NCBI RefSeq assembly: GCF_000718025.1
Contig: NZ_JODS01000031.1
Span: forward strand, 124,001-188,000
Reading direction: 5' to 3'
Source of the DNA: Kitasatospora purpeofusca
Lineage (GTDB): Bacteria > Actinomycetota > Actinomycetes > Streptomycetales > Streptomycetaceae
Length of the DNA: 64,000 nt
The notes beneath the pieces were generated by a model that saw nothing but the letters and a program-made list of their open reading frames with translations, was not told where the DNA came from and did no database searches. Position 1 is the first letter of the stretch. Each line of letters opens with the position of its first letter. Below are positions 1-8,061 of this stretch, piece after piece. The position numbers and the translations under genes are program-made.

Positions 1-635
1 AGGTCCGACAGCAGTTGGGGGGTGAAGGGCAGGCAGGCGACCGCGCCGATCAGGCAGCCGAAGGTCGTCACCTGGAGCGCGGTGCCGTGGCGCAGGGCCG
101 GCTTCTGGGCCACCACGCCCGCCGCGTAGGTCACGGCCGCGAGCACGCACAGGCCGATGCCGAGCAGTGAACTGCTGTCGCCGCCCGACATGGAGAGGCC
201 CACCACGACCACGCCGGTCAGGGAGACGGCCATCCCGGCGAGCAGCTTGGACGGGAGGCCCTCGCGCAGCAGCCAGCCGCCCAGCAGGGCGATCAGGACG
301 GGGCCGATGCCGACCAGCATCGCCGCCGTGCCCGCGTCGACCTCCTTCTCGCCCCAGTTCAGGGCGACCATGTAGAGGCCGAACCAGAGCAGGCCCGAGA
401 CGGCGATGCCGGGCCAGGCGGCTCGTGGGGGCAGGCCCTCCCGGCGGTAGGCCAGCAGGCCGAGCAGGGCGACCGTTCCCACCAGCAGGCGGCCGAGGGC
501 CAGCGATCCGGGCCCGAAGTGCTCGCTCGCGCTCCGGATCGCCACGAACGCGGATGCCCACAGCACCACCGCCGTCGAGGCCGCCGCCAGTGCCTTGCCG
601 TCCCTCGGGACCACGCCCGCCGCTGAGATGCTCAT
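1..635 (-). CDS. EamA/DMT-family transporter (partial, C-terminus beyond window)
   Basis: Integral membrane drug/metabolite exporter of the EamA family. About 211 codons are visible from an ATG at 635; the rest lies before base 1. The translation alternates hydrophobic helices with short loops. It starts MSISAAGVVPRDGK, continues into STAVVLWASAFVAIRSASE (a typical EamA first helix) and includes VGIGPVLIALLGGWLLREGL, which ends the first repeat. The substrate cannot be told from sequence. A TAGGTT -10-like hexamer lies 7-8 nt before the ATG, which suggests leaderless transcription, and a palindrome sits just upstream at 660-677. Confidence 0.85.
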   Translation of the reverse strand, partial: MSISAAGVVPRDGKALAAASTAVVLWASAFVAIRSASEHFGPGSLALGRLLVGTVALLGLLAYRREGLPPRAAWPGIAVSGLLWFGLYMVALNWGEKEVDAGTAAMLVGIGPVLIALLGGWLLREGLPSKLLAGMAVSLTGVVVVGLSMSGGDSSSLLGIGLCVLAAVTYAAGVVAQKPALRHGTALQVTTFGCLIGAVACLPFTPQLLSD

Positions 636-659
636 GCGGGAGAACCTATGGTGTCGAGG

Positions 660-677
660 TTTCGGTCCGCACCGAAA
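660..677. promoter_or_regulatory. 18-bp palindromic operator candidate upstream of the EamA gene
   Basis: TTTCGGT-CCGC-ACCGAAA: perfect 7-bp arms and a 4-bp centre, between the hydrolase stop and the EamA start and overlapping where a -35 box would sit. The geometry suits a dimeric repressor. No obvious partner regulator is visible; it may lie outside the window. Confidence 0.55.
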
Positions 678-685
678 TAACGGCC

Positions 686-1492
686 TCAGCCGCCGTCGAG
701 GACGACGTCGGCGACCAGGCGGGCCACCGCCTCGGGCTGCTCCACCATCACCATGTGCCCGCTGTCGGGGACCTCCACCAGGGTGACGGAGGGGCAGGCT
801 TCGAGGGCGGCGCGCTCGGTGTCGGTGAGCCCCACTTCGTCCCGGTCGCCGCGCACCACCCAGGCGCGGGCGCCGGACTCGCACAGGCGGGGTACCAGTT
901 GGCCGTGGCGGTCCAGGTAGGCGAAGTACTCGGCGATGGCGCGGTTGCAGAACGCCGGGGAGTTCCGCTTCAGATCGGCGACGAGTTCCTCCCGGCGCCG
1001 TTCCGGGAAGCCCTCGGACAGGACCTTCGGCGTCAGCCACAGCATGACCGGCCAGACCACGGCACCCAGCCCCGGCACCCGCCCGAGTGCCGTGGCGACC
1101 GCGAGCGCCTTGGACTCGTCCGGCCGCGAGAACGTGGGGGAGAGCAGCACCACCGGTCCGGAGAAGTGTCCGCCGGCCACCATCTCCAGCGCGATGTTGG
1201 CGCCGATGCTGTGGCCCACGACGGCCGTGCAGCCGTGTTCGGCCGCGAAGGTGCCGGTGATCGCCGCGTAGTTCTCGATCGACACGTCCACGGGCGCGAT
1301 CGTCCCGGCGTGGCCGGGGACGGTCGCCGCGATCAGGCGGATCGGTGCGTCGGCGAGTGCGGCGGCGGCCGTCATGTCGGCGAAGAAGTTCGCGCTGCAC
1401 ATCCCGCCGGGCAGGAGCAGCACCCGGTGCGGGGCGTCGGGCGGTCCGGACTCCCGGACGTCCCAGGCGTGGAACTGCGCGGCACCGACCAT
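686..1492 (-). CDS. alpha/beta fold hydrolase
   Basis: Predicted soluble serine hydrolase of 268 aa. The nucleophile elbow is GHSIGA, the acid residue is probably in VVRGDRDEVGL, and the catalytic His is in VPDSGHMVMVEQPEAV near the C-terminus, so the triad is complete. The oxyanion-loop region LLLPGGMCSANFF is typical of the fold. The ATG at 1492 is chosen over a longer reading from 1594 because GGAGGG lies 8 nt upstream and the extra N-terminus looks noncoding. The substrate is unknown. It lies upstream of the EamA gene on the same strand, about 50 nt away. Confidence 0.88.
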   Translation of the reverse strand: MVGAAQFHAWDVRESGPPDAPHRVLLLPGGMCSANFFADMTAAAALADAPIRLIAATVPGHAGTIAPVDVSIENYAAITGTFAAEHGCTAVVGHSIGANIALEMVAGGHFSGPVVLLSPTFSRPDESKALAVATALGRVPGLGAVVWPVMLWLTPKVLSEGFPERRREELVADLKRNSPAFCNRAIAEYFAYLDRHGQLVPRLCESGARAWVVRGDRDEVGLTDTERAALEACPSVTLVEVPDSGHMVMVEQPEAVARLVADVVLDGG

Positions 1493-1883
1493 GGTTCGTC
1501 CCTCCGGGCTCGTACGACGACCCGCATTCTTGCGTGCCGCGCCGCGACGGTCGGTGACCTTGGGCCGGGCGTGGCATGTCGGCCGTGCGGTCACGGGTAG
1601 TGCGGCCGCGAGCAGTGCGAGGACGGGCAGTGCGAGGGCGGGCGGGAAATTCGGTTGCGCCGATCTTGGAAGTCGCTAAGCTCTGACTCGTTCGCGCCGC
1701 GGGGCTGCCCGTGGCGTGGGGACTGACGTGGAGAAGCAGAGGAGGTGCGTTTCGATGGTCGCCGCCGTCTCGCGGCGCGCCTTGGTGTGCGCGCCATACG
1801 CCTCTTCCTCTCGTCTTTCGCCCACCGGCTGACGACGCCTCGCAACTGGCGCATCGGTGGGCTGTTCCCCAGGAGCCACCACA
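1493..1883. other. gene-free divergent region upstream of hydrolase and RIO1 kinase
   Basis: No convincing gene. It separates two divergent genes, so it should hold both promoters. A CCCACCG/CGGTGGG inverted repeat (1821-1827 and 1855-1861) ends 10 nt before the RIO1 ribosome binding site and could fold in its mRNA leader. Confidence 0.5.
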
Positions 1884-2939
1884 GTGCGTGAGCGCTTTTC
1901 CAGCACCGACACCGATTCCTTCTCCCGTATCCGCGCCAAGGGCGCACCCCGTCGCGGCCGCCGGTCCGAGCGGTTCGACGACAACGAGCCCGAGGTCGTG
2001 TTCCGGTTCGACGACCACGAGGCCTATGCCGTCGCCGGTGACGAGTACGCCGACTTCGACGGCGGGCACGAGAACCACGAGAACTACGACGACGACAGCT
2101 ACAACGACGACGGCTACGACGACGACAGCTACGACGACAACCCCGACGGCGCCCCGGCCGGGGCCGACCGCTGGTCGACCTGGGACCAGTCCACCCCCAC
2201 CGAGAAGGGGCCCGAGCCGCGCCCTGCCTGGGTGGTGACCGAACTCGCGGCCGTGGACACCGAACTCGGGCTGGTGAAGACCGGCAAGGAGGCGGACGTG
2301 TTCCTCCTGGAGCGCGGGGTGCCGGGCACGGACCGCCGCACGCTGATGGCGGCCAAGCGCTACCGCGACTCCCAGCACCGGATGTTCCACCGCGACTCCG
2401 GGTACTTGGAGGGGCGTCGGCACAAGGAGTCCCGGATCGCCCGGGCGATGGCCAAGCGGACGGCGTTCGGCAAGGAGGCCATCGCCGCGCAGTGGGCCGG
2501 TGCCGAGTTCACCGCGCTGTGCCGGCTCTGGTCGGCCGGGGTGGCCGTCCCCTACCCGGTGCAGATCACGGGTACGGAGATCCTGATGGAGTTCGTCGGC
2601 GACGAGAGCGGCACCGCCGCGCCCCGGCTCGCGCAGCTGAGGGCGGAGGAGGTGGACGTCGAGGACCTGTGGGAGCAGCTCGGCCGGAGCCTGTCGCTGC
2701 TGGCCGGTGACGGGTACGCGCACGGGGACCTGTCGGCGTACAACATCCTGGTCCACGAGGGGCGGCTGGTGATCATCGATGTGCCGCAGATCGTGGACGT
2801 GGTGGCGAATCCGCGCGGGCGGGCGTTCCTGGAGCGGGACGTGCGCAACGTCGGCGCCTGGTTCGTCTCCCGGGGCCTGCCGGAGCACCGGGTCGGCGAG
2901 CTCGTCGGGGCGCTGGAGTTCGACGCGCGACTGGGGTGA
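1884..2939 (+). CDS. RIO1-family atypical serine/threonine protein kinase
   Basis: 351-aa kinase-like protein. A GTG start at 1884 (VRERFSSTDTDS) is preferred because AGGAG lies 8 nt upstream. The N-terminal ~115 residues are charged and low in complexity, with an acidic Tyr/Asp repeat (three 15-nt units, 2088-2132). The RIO core follows: the nucleotide loop LGLVKTGKEADVFLLERG, the lysine in AAKRYRD, the catalytic loop HGDLSAYNILVHEGRL, and IIDVPQ for metal binding. RIO1 kinases act in ribosome maturation in archaea and eukaryotes; the role in actinobacteria is not established. It converges on the organosulfur operon. Confidence 0.9.
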   Translation: MRERFSSTDTDSFSRIRAKGAPRRGRRSERFDDNEPEVVFRFDDHEAYAVAGDEYADFDGGHENHENYDDDSYNDDGYDDDSYDDNPDGAPAGADRWSTWDQSTPTEKGPEPRPAWVVTELAAVDTELGLVKTGKEADVFLLERGVPGTDRRTLMAAKRYRDSQHRMFHRDSGYLEGRRHKESRIARAMAKRTAFGKEAIAAQWAGAEFTALCRLWSAGVAVPYPVQITGTEILMEFVGDESGTAAPRLAQLRAEEVDVEDLWEQLGRSLSLLAGDGYAHGDLSAYNILVHEGRLVIIDVPQIVDVVANPRGRAFLERDVRNVGAWFVSRGLPEHRVGELVGALEFDARLG

Positions 2940-2952
2940 CGAGGACCTGGGG

Positions 2953-3003
2953 GGAGGGGCCGGTCGGGCGGAGGGGCCGGTCGGGCGGAGGGGCCGGTCG
3001 GGC
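2953..3003. repeat. three perfect 17-nt tandem repeats
   Basis: The unit GGAGGGGCCGGTCGGGC occurs three times head to tail (2953-2969, 2970-2986, 2987-3003) just after the RIO1 stop. The last copy forms the left arm of the terminator hairpin. Confidence 0.9.
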
Positions 3004-3034
3004 GACGGGGACACACCCCGTCGCCCCGACCGGC
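2993..3034. terminator. bidirectional hairpin terminator
   Basis: An 18-nt left arm (2993-3010) pairs with a 19-nt right arm (3016-3034) around ACACA, with one bulged C. It lies between two convergent genes. The T-tract is poor, as is usual in streptomycetes. Confidence 0.75.
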
Positions 3035-3042
3035 CACCCCCG

Positions 3043-4143
3043 TCAGGCCTCGCGCTTCCAGAGCCCCCGCCCGGCCAGGATCGGCAGCACGTTCTCCCCG
3101 ACCCAGTACGCCTCCTCCAGGTGCGGGGCGCCGGAGAGGATGAACTCGTCCACGCCCAGCCGGTGGTACTCCTCGATCCGGTCGGCCACCTCGTGGTGGT
3201 CCCCGACGAGGGCGGTGCCCGCGCCGCCGCGCACCAGGCCGATCCCGGCCCACAGGTTGGGCGAGACCTCCAGCCGGTCGGTCGAGCCGCCGTGCAGCAG
3301 GCGCATCCGCCGCTGGCCCTCGGACTCGCTGCGGGCCAGCGCTGCCTGGGTCTCGGCGATCCGCGCCGGGTCCATGCCGGCGAGCAGGCGGTCGGCCTCC
3401 GCCCACGCGGCCTGCGCGGTGTCGCGGGTGATGACGTGCAGCCGGATGCCGAACCGCGGCGTGCGGCCGTGCCGGGCGGCGAGCTCGCGGACGTGCCGGA
3501 TCTTCTCGGCGACCATGGCGGGCGGCTCGCCCCAGGTGAGGTAGACGTCGGCGTGCCGGGCGGCGACCTCGGCGGCCTCCGGCGAGGAGCCGCCGAAGTA
3601 CACCTCGGGCACCGGTTCCGGCAGCCGGGTCAGCCGGGCGGCCTCCACCCGGAGGTGGGCGCCGCGGTGGTCGACCTGCTCGCCGCGCCAGAGCCGGCCG
3701 GTGATGGACAGGAACTCCCCGGTGCGGGCGTAGCGGCCGGCCTTGTCGAGGAAGTCCCCGTACGCGCGCTGCTCGGCGGACTCGCCGCCGGTGACGACGT
3801 TGAGCAGCAGCCGGCCGCCCGACTGGTTCTGGTAGCTGGTGGCCATCTGGGCGGCCAGCGTCGGGCTGAGCTGACCGGGCCGGAAGGCCACCAGGTACTT
3901 CAGCCGCTCGGTCTCCCGGGTGAGCATCGCGGTGGTCAGCCAGGCATCCTCGCACCAGGCGCCGGTCGGCGTCAGTGCCCCGGTGAAGCCGAGCTGTTCC
4001 GCACTGCGTGCGATCTGGCCGAGGTAGGCGATGCTCGGCGGGCGGTCGGTGCCGACGGTGCCGGGTGTCGAGCCGTGGCCGCCGCCGACGACGTGCCGGC
4101 TGTCCCCGGTGGTCGGCAGGAACCAGTGGGCGGTCAGCGTCAT
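3043..4143 (-). CDS. LLM-class (SsuD-like) flavin-dependent monooxygenase, last gene of operon
   Basis: 366-aa bacterial luciferase-like TIM-barrel monooxygenase, closest in pattern to the alkanesulfonate monooxygenase group. Family marks include HWFLPTTGDSRHV at the N-terminus, SGGRLLLNVVTGG, the mid-protein motif PEVYFGGSSPEA, and LSGAPHLEEAYWVGENVLP near the end. It should use reduced FMN from the flavin reductase encoded 6 nt upstream and O2 to oxidize a carbon-sulfur substrate. It is the promoter-distal gene of the operon and ends against the 2993-3034 terminator. The actual substrate (sulfonate, sulfone or thioether) is inference. Confidence 0.9.
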   Translation of the reverse strand: MTLTAHWFLPTTGDSRHVVGGGHGSTPGTVGTDRPPSIAYLGQIARSAEQLGFTGALTPTGAWCEDAWLTTAMLTRETERLKYLVAFRPGQLSPTLAAQMATSYQNQSGGRLLLNVVTGGESAEQRAYGDFLDKAGRYARTGEFLSITGRLWRGEQVDHRGAHLRVEAARLTRLPEPVPEVYFGGSSPEAAEVAARHADVYLTWGEPPAMVAEKIRHVRELAARHGRTPRFGIRLHVITRDTAQAAWAEADRLLAGMDPARIAETQAALARSESEGQRRMRLLHGGSTDRLEVSPNLWAGIGLVRGGAGTALVGDHHEVADRIEEYHRLGVDEFILSGAPHLEEAYWVGENVLPILAGRGLWKREA

Positions 4144-4149
4144 GGCGGC

Positions 4150-4722
4150 TCAGCCCTCCCGGACCGGGGTGAACCCGCCGTAGCCGCCGTCGTGGTGGAC
4201 CAGCGGCGGGCCGTCGGTGGTGTCGACGGCCAGGACCTCGCCGACGACCAGCAGGTGGTCGCCGACCGGCTGGAGCAGGAACGGGCGGGCCGTGAGCCGG
4301 GCGGCGGCGCCTGCGAGGACGGGCGTGCCGTACGGGCCGGTGTGCCAGTCCGTACCGGCGAAGCGGTCGATCCCGCTGCGGGCGAAGCGGTTCGCGAGCT
4401 CCTGCTGGTCGTCGCGCAGGATGTGCACGTTGAAGGCCTCGGCCTCCCGTACCGCTGGCGCGGCCGAGGCGGTGGTCGACAGGTAGAAGGACACCAGGGC
4501 GGGGTCCAGGCTCACCGAGGTGAACGAGGTGGCGGTGAAGCCGACCGGGCCGGCGGGCCCGGCCGCGGTGATCACCGTGACGCCGGCCGCGTGCCGGCGC
4601 AGGGCGCGGCGGAGCAGGTCGGCGCCGTGGGCTCCGGCGAGCGCGGACGGCTGGGTGAGTGCGGACGGCTGGGCAAGCGCGGTCGGCTGGGCGAGGACGG
4701 GTCGTTCGTCGAGGGTGGTCAT
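4150..4722 (-). CDS. flavin reductase family protein (FMN reductase partner)
   Basis: 190-aa flavin reductase-like domain protein supplying reduced FMN to the two LLM monooxygenases. Core motifs: AAGVTVITA, PVGFTATSFTSVSLDPALVS (FMN-binding) and EAFNVHILRDDQQELANRF, ending GGYGGFTPV. The start ATG (4722) overlaps the stop of the upstream hydrolase gene (ATGA). The N-terminal ~30 residues hold an Ala/Gln/Pro/Ser repeat encoded by three 18-nt units (4643-4696) that lies outside the conserved domain and could vary in copy number. Confidence 0.9.
   Translation of the reverse strand: MTTLDERPVLAQPTALAQPSALTQPSALAGAHGADLLRRALRRHAAGVTVITAAGPAGPVGFTATSFTSVSLDPALVSFYLSTTASAAPAVREAEAFNVHILRDDQQELANRFARSGIDRFAGTDWHTGPYGTPVLAGAAARLTARPFLLQPVGDHLLVVGEVLAVDTTDGPPLVHHDGGYGGFTPVREG
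4643..4696. repeat. 3 x 18-nt in-frame minisatellite in flavin reductase gene
   Basis: Units at 4643-4660, 4661-4678 and 4679-4696 share GCGG-CGGCTGGG with a few substitutions. They encode the repeated AQPSAL-type segment at the N-terminus. Confidence 0.8.
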
Positions 4723-5561
4723 ACGGGGTTTCCTTCCGGGGCGCGCGGGTCGGGGGTGCGTCCGCCCGCGTCGGTGGTGACGATCTGGGCGGGCAGGTGC
4801 GGGCCGCCCCGCAGGCGTTCCAGCCACTGGACGACGGCGGCGGCGACGCTGCGGTGGGCGGCGTCGTTGAGCGCGTCGTGCCGCCCGTCGGCGACCAGGA
4901 CGAGATCGGCGGCGAGGCGCTCGGCGAACCGCCGCGAGGTGGCGGGCGGCGAGACCGGGTCGGCGGACCCGTGCACCACGAGCACCGGCACCTCGAAGAC
5001 CGGCACGCCGTCGGCGGCCGCCTCCTCGGCCGCCCGGGCGAGGTCGGCGGGGACGTCCTCGGCGAGTGCGCCGGGCCGGAAGTCCGGATCGGCGGCCAGC
5101 AGGCCCCGGTGCGCCGGGCAGGACGTCCGGGCACCGAGCTCGTCCGTCCAGGCCTCGGCGGTGTCCGAGGCTTCGGGCGCGGCCACTGTGACGGGCAGGC
5201 CGACGAGCAGCAGCCCGTCGGGGGCGGCCTGCCGGGCGGCGGCCAGCGCGAGCAGGGCGCCGGTGTCCGAGCCGGCCAGCACCACGGGAGCGCCGGGCGG
5301 TGCGGTTTCGCGGGCCTCGGCGACCGGACCGGCCAGGTCCACCCCGTCCAGCGGGACGGACCCCGCGGCCGGCACCCCCGGGACGACCACGCGGTAGCCG
5401 TCGAAGGCCAGCCGCCGGCCGAAGCGGGCGTACACACCCGGGTGCTCGCCCCGGCCGGGCAGCAGCAGGACGGTGCCGCGCACGGTGACCTCGGCGGCGG
5501 GCTCCCAGACGGCGGAGGACCGGCCGGTCAGTGGCACGGGGGAAGCGGCGGTGGTGGTCAT
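4719..5561 (-). CDS. alpha/beta hydrolase with Asp-type nucleophile elbow
   Basis: 280-aa alpha/beta hydrolase between the two LLM genes, joined to both neighbours by ATGA overlaps (start 5561 with the LLM stop, stop 4719 with the flavin reductase start). The elbow reads VLAGSDTGALLALA: in the G-x-Nu-x-G pattern the nucleophile position is Asp, not Ser, as in haloalkane dehalogenases and epoxide hydrolases. The acid residue is in VLVVHGSADPVSP and the His in VADGRHDALNDAAH. It probably hydrolyses an ester-like or halide/epoxide-like intermediate of the pathway; the substrate is unknown. Confidence 0.85.
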   Translation of the reverse strand: MTTTAASPVPLTGRSSAVWEPAAEVTVRGTVLLLPGRGEHPGVYARFGRRLAFDGYRVVVPGVPAAGSVPLDGVDLAGPVAEARETAPPGAPVVLAGSDTGALLALAAARQAAPDGLLLVGLPVTVAAPEASDTAEAWTDELGARTSCPAHRGLLAADPDFRPGALAEDVPADLARAAEEAAADGVPVFEVPVLVVHGSADPVSPPATSRRFAERLAADLVLVADGRHDALNDAAHRSVAAAVVQWLERLRGGPHLPAQIVTTDAGGRTPDPRAPEGNPV

Positions 5562-6733
5562 CGGGCCGCACCGGACACCGCGACGGCGGCCTGCCTGGCC
5601 TCGGATGCGCGAGCCGCGTCGGATTCCCGCGCCGCCAGGGCGTCCCGACGGGCGACCTCCTGGCGCACCAGCGGGATGAGCTCCTTGCCGTAGTCGAGCG
5701 CATCGTCCAGCGGGTCGTAGCCGCGGATCAGCAGCGTGGTCGCGCCGAGGTCGACGTAGTCCAGCAGCGCCTGGGCGACCGTCTCCGGCGTGCCGACCAG
5801 GGCGGTCGAGTTCCCGGCGGCGCCGGTCGCCGCGGCCGGGGCCGTCCACAGCGCGCGGTCGTGCCGGTCGCCCTTGGCGGCGGCGGCCAGCAGGCGCTGG
5901 GAGCCGACGTTCTGCGGCGCGGCCCCGGGGCCGGTCGGCAGGATCGGGCGGCGTCCGCCGAAGACGTCGTTGCGCTCCTTGATGGTGGCCAGGATGCGGT
6001 GGGCGCGCTCCCAGGCCTCCTCCTCGGTGCGGCCGAGGATCGGACGGAAGGACACGCTGATGCCCTGGACGTCGGTGCGCCCGGCGGCGGTGGCGGCGGC
6101 GCGGACGGAGGCAATCTGCTGGGCGGTCTCGGCGAGCGGCTCGCCCCACAGCGCGAAGGTGTCGGCGTGCTTGCCGCCGACCCGGTAGGCGGCCTCGGAG
6201 GAGCCGCCGAAGAACAGCGGGATGCGCGGCCGCTGGACCGGCAGCACCTCGGACTTGAAGTCGGCGAGGCGGTAGTACGGGCCCTCGTGGTCGAACGGCT
6301 TCTCGGCGGTCCAGGCCTTGGTGAGCACGGTCAGGTAGTCGTCGGTGCGGGCGTAGCGCTCGTCCTTGGTGAGGTAGTCGCCGTCGCGGCGCTGCTCGGC
6401 GTCGTGGCCGCCGGTGATGATGTGGACGGCGACCCGGCCGCCGGAGAACTGGTCCAGGGTCGCGAAGGTGCGGGCGGCGACGGTGGGCGCGATGAAGCCG
6501 GGGCGGTGCGCGATCAGCAGGCCCAGCCGCTCGGTGTTCGCGGCGGCGAACGCGGCGACCTGGTTGGGGTCGGGGCTGGCCGAGGAGTGGGCGATCAGGA
6601 TGCGGTCGAAGCCGGCCTCCTCGTGGGCCCGGGCGAACCGGCGGGTGTAGTCGGGGTCGACCACCGGGCCGTGCGCGGGGCGGGTCTCGGAGACGTCGTG
6701 GGTGGAGATCATGCCGATGAACTCGACGGGCAT
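5558..6733 (-). CDS. LLM-class flavin-dependent monooxygenase (second, upstream copy)
   Basis: 391-aa luciferase-like monooxygenase, paralogous to the gene at 3043-4143 but clearly diverged. It starts MPVEFIGMISTHDVSETRP from an ATG at 6733. Shared landmarks are LDQFSGGRVAVHIITGGHDA, IPLFFGGSSEAAYRVGG and ALWGEPLAE, with TTLLIRGYDPLDDALDYGK near the C-terminus. Two LLM enzymes with one flavin reductase suggest two successive oxidations (for example desulfurization after a sulfone or thioether step), which is inference. About 120 nt of purine-rich spacer separates it from the acyl-CoA-dehydrogenase-like gene upstream. Confidence 0.9.
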   Translation of the reverse strand: MPVEFIGMISTHDVSETRPAHGPVVDPDYTRRFARAHEEAGFDRILIAHSSASPDPNQVAAFAAANTERLGLLIAHRPGFIAPTVAARTFATLDQFSGGRVAVHIITGGHDAEQRRDGDYLTKDERYARTDDYLTVLTKAWTAEKPFDHEGPYYRLADFKSEVLPVQRPRIPLFFGGSSEAAYRVGGKHADTFALWGEPLAETAQQIASVRAAATAAGRTDVQGISVSFRPILGRTEEEAWERAHRILATIKERNDVFGGRRPILPTGPGAAPQNVGSQRLLAAAAKGDRHDRALWTAPAAATGAAGNSTALVGTPETVAQALLDYVDLGATTLLIRGYDPLDDALDYGKELIPLVRQEVARRDALAARESDAARASEARQAAVAVSGAAR

Positions 6734-6852
6734 GGTGGTCTGCCTTTCTTGGCAAGGGGCTCGGCAAGGGTCTTGAGGAGGGGGATCGGGAGGATCGGGA
6801 GGGGCGTCGCGGGCGGGGCGGGCCCGGTGGAGAAGGGGAAGGCGGGAGCCGG

Positions 6853-8061
6853 TCAGGCGACCGGCGGGCGGTGCAGGGCGGCCCGGCCCCGGGCGAGCAG
6901 GACGGTGTCGTCCTGCGGGGTGTGCACCCGGGCGCACAGCACGTCGCGCAGGTGCCGCTGGAGCGGGTGGTGCCGGGTCAGGCCGTGGTTGCCGACCAGG
7001 GCGACGGCCCGCTGGACGGATTCCACGGCGGCGCGGGTGCCGAGCAGCTTCGCCCCGGGCGCCTCGTCGACGGCCGTCGGCTCGCCCGCGTCGACGGCCG
7101 CGGCCAGGGCGGCCACCAGCCGCTCGGCGCCGCCGAGTTCGACGTCGATCAGGCCGAGTTCGCTCTGGAAGCGGGGCAGGCTGGCCAGGGGCGCGCCCAG
7201 GGCGCTCGGGGTCCGCTCGTGCAGGAAGGCGGTGAGCCAGGACTGCGCGGCACGGGCGACGCCCAGGTAGAGGGCGGCCAGGCCGAGCGAGTTCCAGGCG
7301 GCGCCGACCGGGTCCCGGCCGCCCTCCGGGGAGGGGGCGGCGAGGCGTGCGGTGTGGTCGAGCGGGACTCGTACGGCGTCCAGCAGTACGTCGTCGCTGC
7401 GGCTGGCCCGCAGGCCGAGGTGGTCCCAGGTCGGCTCGACGGTGATGCCGGGCAGGTCGCCGCGGACCAGGAACGAGCCGACCCGGGGTTCGGGTTCCTC
7501 GGTGCGGGCCCACACCAGCAGCCAGCGCAGCGCGGGCGCGCCGGTGGAGAAGATCTTGCGTCCGGTCAGCTCCCACTCGTCGCCGCGCCGTACGGCCACC
7601 GTCGCCGGCAGGCCGCCGCGCACGGGGGTGCCGAGCTCCGGCTCCACCCGGACGTGGTTGACCAGGGTGGGACGCTCGGCCGACTCGGCGAGCAGCTGCG
7701 CCAGCGGACCGGCCGGCCAGTGGGCCTCGCGCGCCTCGGCGGCGTGGACGAACAGGGTCATCGCGGTGACCAGGGCGACCGCCGGGTCGCCCGCACCGAG
7801 CGCGCGCAGGATCCGGACGGTGTCGGCGAGCCCTCGGCCGGGGCCGCCGTGCCGTTCGGCGACGGTCGCGGTGAGCAGACCGGCCCGGTGGACGAGCGCG
7901 ATGCCCCCGGTGGGGAAGGTGGCGTCCCGGTCGTGCTCGGCGGCCCGCTCCGCGAGGGCGGCGGTCAGGGCGGGCAGCCCGTCGAGGTCGGGCGGTGGGA
8001 GAGCGGGTCGGGCGGGGGCCGTCGGCGGGGGTGCGGGTCGGGCGGTCGGTGCCGGTGTCAT
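6853..8061 (-). CDS. acyl-CoA-dehydrogenase-like flavin monooxygenase (SfnB/DszC type)
   Basis: 402-aa protein of the acyl-CoA dehydrogenase fold. Helical N-terminal domain with GGPGRGLADTVRILRALGAG; middle beta domain with WELTGRKIFSTGAPALRWLL; C-terminal helices ending HPLQRHLRDVLCARVHTPQD. In sulfur-scavenging clusters such proteins (SfnB, DszC families) work as flavin-dependent monooxygenases using reduced flavin, not as true dehydrogenases; that assignment here rests on the neighbourhood. The ATG (8061) overlaps the ATPase stop (ATGA). The Pro/Ala-rich first 25 residues are low in complexity. Confidence 0.85.
   Translation of the reverse strand: MTPAPTARPAPPPTAPARPALPPPDLDGLPALTAALAERAAEHDRDATFPTGGIALVHRAGLLTATVAERHGGPGRGLADTVRILRALGAGDPAVALVTAMTLFVHAAEAREAHWPAGPLAQLLAESAERPTLVNHVRVEPELGTPVRGGLPATVAVRRGDEWELTGRKIFSTGAPALRWLLVWARTEEPEPRVGSFLVRGDLPGITVEPTWDHLGLRASRSDDVLLDAVRVPLDHTARLAAPSPEGGRDPVGAAWNSLGLAALYLGVARAAQSWLTAFLHERTPSALGAPLASLPRFQSELGLIDVELGGAERLVAALAAAVDAGEPTAVDEAPGAKLLGTRAAVESVQRAVALVGNHGLTRHHPLQRHLRDVLCARVHTPQDDTVLLARGRAALHRPPVA

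Noticed and set aside
1857..1883. ATG 1857 as start of the RIO1 kinase
   Set aside because: The AGGAG ribosome binding site lies downstream of it, correctly spaced for the GTG at 1884.
2953..3003. 17-nt tandem repeats considered as a CRISPR or attachment site
   Set aside because: No spacers, no cas genes, no integrase or tRNA nearby; simple tandem repeat feeding a terminator.
2552..5437. Very long open frames opposite or shifted to real genes (for example 2552-5437 minus, 2779-5397 plus, 19487-22468 plus)
   Set aside because: Arg/Pro/Gly-rich shadow translations typical of GC-rich DNA; they cross gene boundaries, lack motifs, and the opposing frames encode clear families.
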